From contig JAGPKI010000003.1 in assembly GCA_018054005.1 (NCBI GenBank), positions 1 to 8,418 of the forward strand: 8,418 nt of DNA, given 5' to 3'. The stretch is from Caldisericia bacterium. Its GTDB lineage: Bacteria > Caldisericota > Caldisericia > UBA6126 > JAGPKI01. Both the position numbers and the translations under genes were made by a program. This document shows positions 1-6,191 of the stretch, one piece after another (within the stretch, counting starts at the first letter, position 1; every line of letters starts with the position of its first letter). The notes under the pieces were generated by a model, which was not told the origin of the DNA, ran no database searches, and worked only from the letters and a program-made list of their open reading frames with translations.

Positions 1-114
1 AAAAGCGGAGCTGATTATATAGTTGTTGGAAGGCCAATCACAAAAGCAGCTTCACCGCAAGAAGAAGTCATAAAAATCATAGAAGAAATTAGGAAAGGCT
101 TAGAAGAAAAATGA
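1..114 (+). CDS. pyrF: Orotidine 5'-phosphate decarboxylase, C-terminal fragment (5' end outside window)
   Basis: An open frame runs in from the left edge and gives 37 residues before TGA at 112-114. It contains GADYIVVGRPIT followed by an acidic/basic helix ending in GLEEK. G-A-D-x-(I/V)-V-x-G-R-x-I is the conserved phosphate-binding strand and loop near the C-terminus of OMP decarboxylase, the enzyme that converts OMP to UMP in the last step of de novo UMP synthesis; the Arg contacts the substrate phosphate. The reading frame overlaps the next gene, pyrE, by four bases (ATGA, 111-114), so the two are almost certainly co-translated, and PyrE makes the substrate of PyrF. Only the tail is visible, so catalytic Lys/Asp residues cannot be checked. 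Family assignment rests on this one motif plus the pyrE context. Confidence 0.88.
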   Translation, partial: KSGADYIVVGRPITKAASPQEEVIKIIEEIRKGLEEK

Positions 115-686
115 AAGAAGAAGAGATACTTGCTCTATTTCAAGACATTGGTGTATTAAATAAGGGGCACTATAAACTTTCTTCTGGAAGGCATTCCGAT
201 ACATACCTCCAGTGTGCACTTCTGCAGCAATATCCTAACCTTAATAATATAGTGATGAATGAGCTTGCTTTAAAAGTTAAACAATTCAACCCAACTGTTA
301 TAGTAGGAGCGGCAATAGGAGGTATTCTTGCCTCCTATGAACTTGCAAGGTTGGTTGGTGCTAGAGGTATTTTTGCGGAGAGAGTTGATGGAAGCCTTAA
401 ATTTCGAAGAGGTTTTGATTTGATCAAAGATGATAAAGTTATAATTGTTGAGGATGTTGTAACCACTGCTAAAACAACTTTAGAATTAATTGATATTGTT
501 AAAGAGAAAGGGGTAGAACCAAAAGCCATTGCAGCAATAGTTGACAGAAGAGAACACTCTTCTTCACTTGCTTATCCTTTTTTCTCTGCAATAAAAATTA
601 GCATAAAAACTTATGAAGAAAATGAGTGTCCTCTTTGTAAGGAAGGTATCCCTTTAGATGAACCTGGCTCACGGAGATTGAAGTGA
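111..686 (+). CDS. pyrE: Orotate phosphoribosyltransferase
   Basis: The 191-residue cytosolic enzyme transfers phosphoribose from PRPP to orotate to give OMP, the step before PyrF. The type I phosphoribosyltransferase signature lies at about residues 110-123 (VIIVEDVVTTAKTT, acidic pair E114-D115), preceded by the flexible-loop region (RVDGSLKFRRGF, 91-102). An N-terminal SSGRHSDTYLQ segment (24-34) matches the substrate-binding start of the family, and V-G-A-A-I-G-G at 65-71 forms the PPi loop. The tail C173-P-L-C176-K-E-G-I-P-L, then PGSR, is a known ending of one bacterial/thermophile PyrE subgroup. The start ATG overlaps the pyrF stop; a weak AGGAAAGG (91-98) may be its ribosome site. It ends one base before thyX. 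The motif has TTAKTT where TTGGS or TTGKS is more usual, a mild variation. Confidence 0.96.
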   Translation: MKEEEILALFQDIGVLNKGHYKLSSGRHSDTYLQCALLQQYPNLNNIVMNELALKVKQFNPTVIVGAAIGGILASYELARLVGARGIFAERVDGSLKFRRGFDLIKDDKVIIVEDVVTTAKTTLELIDIVKEKGVEPKAIAAIVDRREHSSSLAYPFFSAIKISIKTYEENECPLCKEGIPLDEPGSRRLK

Positions 687-687
687 T

Positions 688-1368
688 ATGGAGGTAAATT
701 TACTTAGATTTACCGATGACCCTTTAAAAATTATAGCCGATTCTGCAAGAATAACACGAGGTAAAGAGGATTCAGATAAAAGTGATGAGTATTTTTTTAA
801 GTTATTGTATAAAAGTGGACACTTAAGTGTTTTTGAGCATGTAAGCTTTACTTTTTATATAAAAGATATTTCAAGAGCATGTTCTCACCAGCTTGTAAGA
901 TTTAGAGTAGGTGTTAGCTTTACTCAGAGAAGTCAAAGGTATACTGATGAAAGCGATTTTTCTTATGTAGTCCCACCTTCAATGAAGCAAAACAGCGAGG
1001 CTTTTGAAATTTACCAAAGTGGCGTATCAAAATGCAGAGAAGTATATGAAAGCCTTATTTCATCTGGTATCCCTAAAGAGGATGCGAGATTTATCTTGCC
1101 TAATGGAATAAATACTGAGATAATAATGACTATGAACTATAGAGAAATTATGCATGCATCATCTTTGAGGCTTTGTAGAAAGGCACAGTGGGAAATAAGA
1201 AGGCTTTTTTTCTGTATTAAAAGAGAAGTTAAGAATATCTCTCCTGTAATGGGAGAATATCTTCAACCAAACTGTTTTCATGATGGATTTTGTAAAGAAG
1301 TTAAACCATGTAATCTTTTAAACTATTACTTAAAATTACGAGAGAATGATTTTATTAGGAGGTGTTGA
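688..1368 (+). CDS. thyX: Flavin-dependent thymidylate synthase (ThyX), atypical signature
   Basis: ThyX makes dTMP from dUMP using methylene-tetrahydrofolate, FAD and reduced nicotinamide. The 226-residue length is normal. Family landmarks are GHLSVFEHVSFTFYIKDISR (44-63), CSHQLVR (65-71), SQRYT (82-86), LPNGINTE (137-144), TMNYRE (148-153) and SLRLCRKAQWEIR (159-171), the last carrying dUMP-binding residues. The signature normally written RHR-x7-S reads R71-F-R73 followed by eight residues and then S82, so the central His is Phe and there is one extra residue. A Cys-rich tail (C196, C202, C208) resembles the C-x-G-x-C ending of some other ThyX proteins. GGAG (673-676) lies 11 bases before the ATG, and only one base separates it from the pyrE stop. 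The stop TGA shares a base with the hydB start (TGATG), tying thyX to the hydrogenase operon. The family is secure; full catalytic competence is inferred. Confidence 0.93.
   Translation: MEVNLLRFTDDPLKIIADSARITRGKEDSDKSDEYFFKLLYKSGHLSVFEHVSFTFYIKDISRACSHQLVRFRVGVSFTQRSQRYTDESDFSYVVPPSMKQNSEAFEIYQSGVSKCREVYESLISSGIPKEDARFILPNGINTEIIMTMNYREIMHASSLRLCRKAQWEIRRLFFCIKREVKNISPVMGEYLQPNCFHDGFCKEVKPCNLLNYYLKLRENDFIRRC
1357..1363 (+). promoter_or_regulatory. Shine-Dalgarno sequence that fixes the hydB start
   Basis: AGGAGGT here is a near-perfect ribosome binding site with its last G (1362) five bases before the ATG at 1368. It argues for that ATG and against an in-frame GTG at 1362, which lies within the SD itself. 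It sits inside the last codons of thyX, consistent with translational coupling. Confidence 0.85.
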
Positions 1369-2411
1369 TGTCTTTTAAATTTTTACCAAAAAGTAAAAGA
1401 GTTGATTTTTTGTCCTCTTTGTTAAATGAAGGGTTAGAGCTTGATGCGCCCGTTAGAAAAGAGGATAATTTTTATTCTTTTGAAAGTATTAAAGATCCAA
1501 ATGATGTTGTTTTTGACTATGTAAGAACTATTTTACCACCAAAAAAGTTTCTTTTTCCTCAGGAAGAAACTATTGTTAAGTATGATTATCTTAATGCAGA
1601 AGTTAGTGGATTTGTTGAATCTAAAGAACGTATTATTTTTGGTGTTCATCCTTGCGACCTTAAAGGGATAAGCTTGCTTGATAAGGTTTTTTCTGAAAAA
1701 AATGTAGATTCTAACTATATGGAAAAGAGGAAAAGGGCAATTCTTATTGGAATTGATTGTACGCCTGATGATAGGTGTTTCTGTACAAGTGTTGGCACAG
1801 TAATACCTAAAAATGAATTTTTCGATCTATTTCTAACAGACATTGGTGATGGATACCTTATTAATGTTTCTACTGACAGGGGAAAAGAGCTATTGAATGT
1901 TGATTTTATCAGGGATGCAACTGATGGTGAGATTCAGAGAAGAGAAGAATTTGTGGAGAAAAAGAAAGCTGCCTGTACAAACAAAATGGATTTACCACTT
2001 TCAGAGCTTCCATTAATGTTTGCTGGTGTTTACAACAGCAAAGTATGGGAAGAAAATGGTGAAAAGTGCGTTGCATGCGGTAGATGTAATCTTGTTTGTC
2101 CAACATGCTATTGTTTTAATGTTTATGATTCAATGAATCTAAAACTAACCGAAGGAGAGCGTATTAGGCAATGGGATTCATGCCATTTAGAATCATTTAC
2201 AAAAGTTGCAACGGGAGAAGTTTTCAGAAAATCCAAATCAAGCAGAGACAGGCATAGATTTTATAGAAAGTTCTATTATTTGAGTAGATTCAGTCCATCG
2301 TTTTGTACAGGTTGTGGAAGATGTGGAAAAGAATGTTTAGCTGATATCGAAATAGTAGAAACTGTTAACAGACTTGCCAAAGAATACAACGGAATTACTT
2401 CAAAGGTTTAA
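1368..2411 (+). CDS. hydB: NiFe hydrogenase (sulfhydrogenase type) beta subunit, 2x[4Fe-4S] electron-transfer protein
   Basis: The 347-residue soluble protein matches the HydB/beta subunit of Pyrococcus-type cytosolic NADP hydrogenase (group 3b). It should wire the NiFe module to the flavin subunit HydG; in Pyrococcus the beta-gamma pair is linked to the sulfur reductase activity. An FGVHPCD motif (91-97) and a Cys-rich patch C131...C137-F-C139 are typical of the family's N-terminal domain. Two ferredoxin-like cluster motifs follow: C234-x2-C237-x2-C240-x3-C244-P, with an extra T-C247-Y-C249, and C313-x2-C316-x2-C319-x3-C323. No signal peptide or membrane helix is seen. The ATG at 1368 is preferred over an upstream GTG because AGGAGG lies just before it. 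It overlaps the thyX stop by one base and is followed 18 bases later by hydG. A related protein in another redox complex is possible, but the four-gene order makes hydrogenase beta very likely. Confidence 0.92.
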   Translation: MSFKFLPKSKRVDFLSSLLNEGLELDAPVRKEDNFYSFESIKDPNDVVFDYVRTILPPKKFLFPQEETIVKYDYLNAEVSGFVESKERIIFGVHPCDLKGISLLDKVFSEKNVDSNYMEKRKRAILIGIDCTPDDRCFCTSVGTVIPKNEFFDLFLTDIGDGYLINVSTDRGKELLNVDFIRDATDGEIQRREEFVEKKKAACTNKMDLPLSELPLMFAGVYNSKVWEENGEKCVACGRCNLVCPTCYCFNVYDSMNLKLTEGERIRQWDSCHLESFTKVATGEVFRKSKSSRDRHRFYRKFYYLSRFSPSFCTGCGRCGKECLADIEIVETVNRLAKEYNGITSKV

Positions 2412-2417
2412 AGGAGG
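2411..2417 (+). promoter_or_regulatory. Shine-Dalgarno sequence of hydG, long spacing
   Basis: AAGGAGG begins on the last base of the hydB stop codon and lies 12 bases before the hydG ATG, with a pure purine spacer (AGAAAGAAAGAA). The core is strong but the spacing is longer than the usual 5-9 bases. No other in-frame start nearby suits it better. Confidence 0.6.
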
Positions 2418-2429
2418 AGAAAGAAAGAA

Positions 2430-3260
2430 ATGCTTGAAAAAACAATCTATACACCTGTTACCGCTACTATTAAATCAGTAAGAAATCTCACTGAATTAGA
2501 AAAATTATTTGAAATAGAATTACCACAAGGTCGATTAGGGCATAAACCAGGACAATTTGTACAGGTTGAAGTATTTGGAGTGGGAGAAGCTCCTATTTCA
2601 GTTACTTCACCACCCAACAGAAAGGAAAATACTTTTGAATTATGTGTAAGAAAAGTAGGTAATGTAACTCAGGCTCTACATTCTCTTAATTCTGGAGCAA
2701 AATTAGGAATAAGAGGTCCTTATGGAACTTATTTTAATGCAGACAAAATGAAAGGAAAATCTCTTCTATTTGTAGCTGGTGGTATTGGATATGCACCACT
2801 ACGATCACTCATCAATTTTGTTACATCAGAAGAAGAGAGAAGTAATTATAAAGATATAACAATTCTTTACGGAGTAAAAACACCTAAAGATTTCCTTTTT
2901 AGAGATGAAGTAGAAGAATTAAAGAAAAGGACTGATATAAAGTTTTTAGATACAGTCGATAAAGGCGATGAAACCTGGAAAGGTCACGTTGGCGTTATTA
3001 CTACACTCTTTGCAGATTTAGAAATAGATGCTGAAAACACAATTACTGTAATATGCGGTCCGCCTGTAATGTATAAATTTACTCTTCTTGAATGTAGAGT
3101 GAAACGTATTCCAGACACAAATATCATCATGTCTTTGGAAAGAAAAATGAAGTGTGGAGTGGGTAAATGTGGACATTGCCAGATTAATGGTCTTTATTGT
3201 TGCCAGGATGGTCCAGTATTTGAATACCCCACAATTAAAGAACTTGAGGAGGCTCTATAA
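2430..3260 (+). CDS. hydG: NiFe hydrogenase gamma subunit, FAD/NAD(P)-binding reductase with [2Fe-2S]
   Basis: This 276-residue ferredoxin-NADP reductase-like protein should exchange electrons between NAD(P)H and the iron-sulfur chain of HydB. Residues 1-100 form the flavin-binding barrel: KPGQFVQVEVF (39-49), EAPISVTS (53-60) as the FAD motif, and GPYG (96-99). The nucleotide-binding domain has GGIGYAPLRSLI (117-128) and a C-G-P-P-V-M-Y motif (209-215). The C-terminus holds a [2Fe-2S] motif, C242-x4-C247-x2-C250 and then C258 in a CQDGPVF sequence, the same layout as PyrK of dihydroorotate dehydrogenase B. Position between hydB and hydD, as in Pyrococcus hydBGDA, favours hydrogenase gamma over PyrK despite the pyrimidine genes upstream. 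Its TAA stop shares a base with the hydD ATG. NADP versus NAD preference cannot be read with confidence from the motif. Confidence 0.93.
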   Translation: MLEKTIYTPVTATIKSVRNLTELEKLFEIELPQGRLGHKPGQFVQVEVFGVGEAPISVTSPPNRKENTFELCVRKVGNVTQALHSLNSGAKLGIRGPYGTYFNADKMKGKSLLFVAGGIGYAPLRSLINFVTSEEERSNYKDITILYGVKTPKDFLFRDEVEELKKRTDIKFLDTVDKGDETWKGHVGVITTLFADLEIDAENTITVICGPPVMYKFTLLECRVKRIPDTNIIMSLERKMKCGVGKCGHCQINGLYCCQDGPVFEYPTIKELEEAL

Positions 3261-4003
3261 TGAAACCAAAAGTAGCATTTTTTGATTTTGCAAGTTGTGA
3301 AGGATGTCAACTCACTGTATTAAACCTTGAAGATGAAATACTTGATATCCTCTCAAAAGTAGATATCGTAAATTTTAGGGAAGCAATATCAGAAAAAGGT
3401 GAAGATTATGATGTTGCTTTCATAGAAGGAAGCATAACAAGAGAACATGATAGAGATAGGTTGGAAGATATTAGAAATAGAGCAAAAGTGGTAGTAGCTT
3501 TAGGGGCTTGCGCAGCAACAGCTGGATTAAACGCTCTAAAAAACCTTAAACCATTATCCTGGATAAAAGAGCAAGTTTACGGCAAAGATGCGTCCTTCTA
3601 TGAAACCTTAGAGAAAGCTTATCCTATAGATAAATTCATAAAAGTTGATTATTATGTGTGGGGTTGCCCAATTGATAAAAATGAATTTATGGAAGTCTTT
3701 AAATCAATCTTGCTTAACAAGAAACCGGAAATACCCGATTATCCAATTTGTATTGAATGTAGACTTAAAGAAAATGTCTGCGTGTTTGAAAAAGGGCTTA
3801 CCTGTTTAGGACCCATAACTCGAGCAGGATGTAAGGCAATATGTCCATCAAGTGGAAATTCTTGCGAAGGGTGTAGAGGTTTCTTAGAAAATCCAGAAAT
3901 TAATGCAGAAAAACAAATACTTAAAAAGTATGGCAAGACAGTAGACGAATTGTTGGCAGACCTTAATATATTTAATGCATACAGGGAGGAAGAGCTTAAA
4001 TGA
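3260..4003 (+). CDS. hydD: NiFe hydrogenase delta (small, iron-sulfur) subunit
   Basis: The 247-residue small subunit is the partner of HydA and carries electrons away from the NiFe site. An N-terminal C13-E-G-C16 motif, C84 in GACA and C136 in WGCP supply the proximal [4Fe-4S] ligands. The C-terminal half has many cysteines (C164, C167, C174, C182, C191, C195, C202, C205), enough for the medial and distal clusters seen in cytosolic group 3 small subunits. There is no twin-arginine signal peptide, so the enzyme should be cytoplasmic, unlike periplasmic uptake hydrogenases. The ATG overlaps the hydG stop by one base (TAATG), with GAGGAGG (3246-3252) seven bases upstream. The end overlaps hydA by four bases (ATGA). 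The fold is shared with the 20-kDa subunit of complex I, but the neighbours identify it as hydrogenase. Confidence 0.95.
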   Translation: MKPKVAFFDFASCEGCQLTVLNLEDEILDILSKVDIVNFREAISEKGEDYDVAFIEGSITREHDRDRLEDIRNRAKVVVALGACAATAGLNALKNLKPLSWIKEQVYGKDASFYETLEKAYPIDKFIKVDYYVWGCPIDKNEFMEVFKSILLNKKPEIPDYPICIECRLKENVCVFEKGLTCLGPITRAGCKAICPSSGNSCEGCRGFLENPEINAEKQILKKYGKTVDELLADLNIFNAYREEELK

Positions 4004-5292
4004 AAGATCTTAACATTAATGTTCAATATATAACAAGAGTTGAAGGACATGGAAATATACTTGTTAATGCTAAAGATGGCAATATAGAAAAAATATGTCT
4101 TGAAATAAGTGAAGCCCCAAGGTTTTTTGAAGGATTTATGGTTGGTAGACCTTGGTACGAAATTTCTCATATATCCTGCAGAATATGCGGAATATGTTCA
4201 GTAGGGCATTCAACTGCTTCTATTAGAGCAACTGAAGAAGCTTTTGGTGTGGTTCCCTCCGAACAAACAATTATGCTAAGGAAGCTTAACCTTTTCGCAG
4301 AATTTATTCAATCCCATATTTTGCATTTATATTTCTTGTCTGTACCTGATTTTCTAAATGCCACTTCAGCTTTTGCTTTGATTCCAAATAATAAAGAAGC
4401 AGTATTAAGAGGATTAAAACTAAAGAAGCTTGCGAATGACTTTTCTGCAATGATTTGCGGGAGACATGTTCACAATTTATCACAGGTTGTTGGTGGGTAT
4501 ACTAAGATACCTAATAAAACCGATATCGAAAACATTCTTTCAAGACTCGAAGGTGCTTTACCTGATTTAGAAGCAACTGTTGAACTATTTAAAACGATAA
4601 AGATTCCTGAATTTGAGCGAGAAACTGAATATATTTCTCTTCAAAGCGACGATGAATATGCCTTATATGATGGATTTATTTACTCAAGCGATACAGGCAG
4701 GCACGATCATAAAGATTACAGAAGCCTTACAAATGAATTTTGTGTTCCTCATTCTACTGCAAAACATGCTAAAGCTAATAGAGATTCATATTTGGTAGGT
4801 GCTCTCGCAAGAGTCAATAATAATTTCCAGAAGCTTTCTCCTCTCGCAAAGAGTGTAGCAAGCGAACTTAACTTTAAGCCACCAGTCTACAATCCGTATC
4901 ATATGAATACTGCTCAACTTATTGAAACTGCACACTGCTTTGAAGAAAGCATAAAGCTGCTTTCAGAACTACTAAAGAAGGGGCTTAAAGATGAGAAACC
5001 AAATGTTAAACCAAAAGCAGGTACTGGAGTAGGAGCTGTGGAAGTACCAAGAGGAATTCTTTACCATGAATACACTTATGATTCCGAAGGTATTCTTGTT
5101 AACGCCAATTGTGTTATACCTACAGGCCAAAACCTTGAGAATATAGAGCTTGATATGAAGAAACTCGTTCCTGAAATTATTGATAAAGAAAACGAAGAAG
5201 AGATTACAAAAAAACTTGAGATGCTCGTGCGAGCATATGACCCTTGTATATCCTGTTCTACACATTTACTCGATGTGGAGTTTAAGAATTGA
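4000..5292 (+). CDS. hydA: NiFe hydrogenase alpha (large, catalytic) subunit
   Basis: The 430-residue subunit carries the NiFe centre that splits or forms H2. Motif L1 is R61-I-C63-G-I-C66-S-V-G-H70 and motif L2 is D414-P-C416-I-S-C419-S-T-H422, giving all four Ni-binding cysteines. R-V-E15-G-H and EVPRG (348-352) followed by an I-P-T-G-Q-N stretch are further family landmarks. Eight residues (LLDVEFKN) follow His422; in this family that tail is cut off by the maturation protease, encoded immediately downstream. L1 has Ser-Val-Gly-His where Pro-Val-Ala-His is common. The intact four-cysteine set argues against a degenerate complex I-like or sensor-only homologue. An AGGGAGGA site (3983-3990) lies about nine bases before the ATG. 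Subunit set and order point to group 3b, cytosolic and bidirectional with NADP(H). Fe-CN/CO maturation genes (hypA-F) are not in the window. Confidence 0.97.
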   Translation: MKDLNINVQYITRVEGHGNILVNAKDGNIEKICLEISEAPRFFEGFMVGRPWYEISHISCRICGICSVGHSTASIRATEEAFGVVPSEQTIMLRKLNLFAEFIQSHILHLYFLSVPDFLNATSAFALIPNNKEAVLRGLKLKKLANDFSAMICGRHVHNLSQVVGGYTKIPNKTDIENILSRLEGALPDLEATVELFKTIKIPEFERETEYISLQSDDEYALYDGFIYSSDTGRHDHKDYRSLTNEFCVPHSTAKHAKANRDSYLVGALARVNNNFQKLSPLAKSVASELNFKPPVYNPYHMNTAQLIETAHCFEESIKLLSELLKKGLKDEKPNVKPKAGTGVGAVEVPRGILYHEYTYDSEGILVNANCVIPTGQNLENIELDMKKLVPEIIDKENEEEITKKLEMLVRAYDPCISCSTHLLDVEFKN

Positions 5293-5792
5293 TCGATATT
5301 TCTGTCATAGGTATAGGCAACATACTTTTAGGAGATGACGGTTTCGGGGTACATTTCATAAACTATCTCCGAGAAAGGAAATCTATGCCAGAAGATATTG
5401 CCTTAATAGATGGAGATATAGATACATTTAGTATTGCGAACTACCTTTCTGAATCAAAGATTGCAATATTAGTTGATGCTTGTAACTTTAGAGATGGACC
5501 TCCAGGAAGCATAGAAAAGATTTGCGTAGAACCCCATAAGTTTAAAGCTTTCGAAAACAACCTTAGTGTCCACTCGAGGTCTTTAAAAGATGCAGTGTTA
5601 CTCGCAAGCATCGAAAGGGATGATTTGAATCTAATAATTTATGCAGTACAGGTTGATTGTGTCGAGCCAAAGCTTCAATTGTCGGCTGAGTTAAGAAAGG
5701 TCTTTCCAATATTGGAAGAAAAAGTTTTAGCTGATATTAAAAATTTTAAGAAGGAGGAGGAAAAATATGAGCAAAAAAGTACTTGTCATTGA
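5289..5792 (+). CDS. Hydrogenase maturation endopeptidase (HycI/HybD family)
   Basis: The 167-residue protease should remove the C-terminal tail of HydA after nickel insertion. GIGNILLGDDGFG (8-20) is the family N-terminal signature. D16, D63 (in LVDAC) and H95 (in LSVHSRS) fall where the HybD nickel-binding residues Glu16, Asp62 and His93 lie; Asp for Glu at the first site is a common variant. The start is TTG at 5289, overlapping the hydA stop as TTGA, with GGAG (5277-5280) eight bases upstream; no ATG is available because the signature begins only six residues in. The 3' end overlaps the response regulator by 26 bases, so its last residues (Lys/Glu-rich, then YEQKSTCH) encode the downstream SD and first codons in another frame. 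Close operon linkage suggests a protease dedicated to this hydrogenase. Confidence 0.92.
   Translation: MIDISVIGIGNILLGDDGFGVHFINYLRERKSMPEDIALIDGDIDTFSIANYLSESKIAILVDACNFRDGPPGSIEKICVEPHKFKAFENNLSVHSRSLKDAVLLASIERDDLNLIIYAVQVDCVEPKLQLSAELRKVFPILEEKVLADIKNFKKEEEKYEQKSTCH
5751..5760 (+). promoter_or_regulatory. Strong Shine-Dalgarno sequence inside the protease gene
   Basis: AAGGAGGAGG lies six bases before the response regulator ATG at 5767. It is among the strongest ribosome sites in the window and is embedded in the protease coding sequence, where it encodes Lys/Glu residues. It supports the 5767 start despite the 26-base overlap. Confidence 0.8.
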
Positions 5793-6171
5793 TGATGATA
5801 AAGATGTCGTTGAGGCTATGAGGATTGCACTGGAAGCAAATAATTATGAAGTAGAAGTAGCTTCTTCCGGCAGAGAAGGTTTAGAGAAAGTAAAAACTTT
5901 CAAACCAGATTTGATACTATTAGATATAATGATGGATACAATTACTGATGGATTACATGTGTCATACGCAATTAAAGATGGATCTGACCCTGAATACAAA
6001 GAATTCGCAAATGTGCCAATTATTATGATATCATCAATTGAGAGTAAACAGGGAATCTCTATTGATAAAGTATCTGACTCTGATTTTATTAAAGCTGAAT
6101 ATTTCTTGAGAAAGCCAGTTAATCCAGATACCCTTATACAGAAGGTTAAAGAAGTTCTACACGAGAATTAA
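5767..6171 (+). CDS. Single-domain (CheY-like) response regulator
   Basis: The 134-residue protein is a receiver domain only. Acidic pocket D9-D10-D11, phospho-acceptor D53 (LLDIMMD), S89 in the IIMISS strand and K116-P117 (LRKP) are the complete set of conserved residues. No DNA-binding, cyclic-di-GMP or other output domain follows, so it must act by protein contact, as part of a phosphorelay, or through a regulator encoded elsewhere. The loop after D53 is longer than in CheY (DTITDGLHVSYAIKDGSDPEYKEF), a form I associate with receiver proteins found beside redox and hydrogenase genes of anaerobes; that link is recollection, not tested here. The start is fixed by the SD at 5751-5760. It is followed 20 bases later by a histidine kinase, its obvious partner. 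Operon position suggests a role in signalling tied to the hydrogenase. Confidence 0.9.
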   Translation: MSKKVLVIDDDKDVVEAMRIALEANNYEVEVASSGREGLEKVKTFKPDLILLDIMMDTITDGLHVSYAIKDGSDPEYKEFANVPIIMISSIESKQGISIDKVSDSDFIKAEYFLRKPVNPDTLIQKVKEVLHEN

Positions 6172-6191
6172 TAATAGTTAGCGCAATAAAT

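Noticed and set aside
1362..1367. In-frame GTG-TTG upstream of the hydB ATG as an alternative start
   Set aside because: The GTG lies within the AGGAGGT Shine-Dalgarno itself; the ATG at 1368 is correctly spaced.
2430..3260. Annotation of hydG as pyrK
   Set aside because: It lies inside a canonical hydB-hydG-hydD-hydA order and no pyrD is adjacent in the window.
3739..4170. Antisense frame of 143 codons across the hydD-hydA junction
   Set aside because: It is opposite two well-supported genes with conserved motifs, and its translation has no family features.
4802..4850. Direct repeat CTCTCGCAA at 4802 and 4841 in hydA
   Set aside because: It is nine bases long, in coding sequence, and explained by similar Leu-Ala-Arg/Lys codons.
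5221..5236. Perfect palindrome ATGCTCG-TG-CGAGCAT near the hydA end
   Set aside because: The loop is only two bases, there is no T-run, and it encodes the conserved region just before the L2 motif; probably coincidental.
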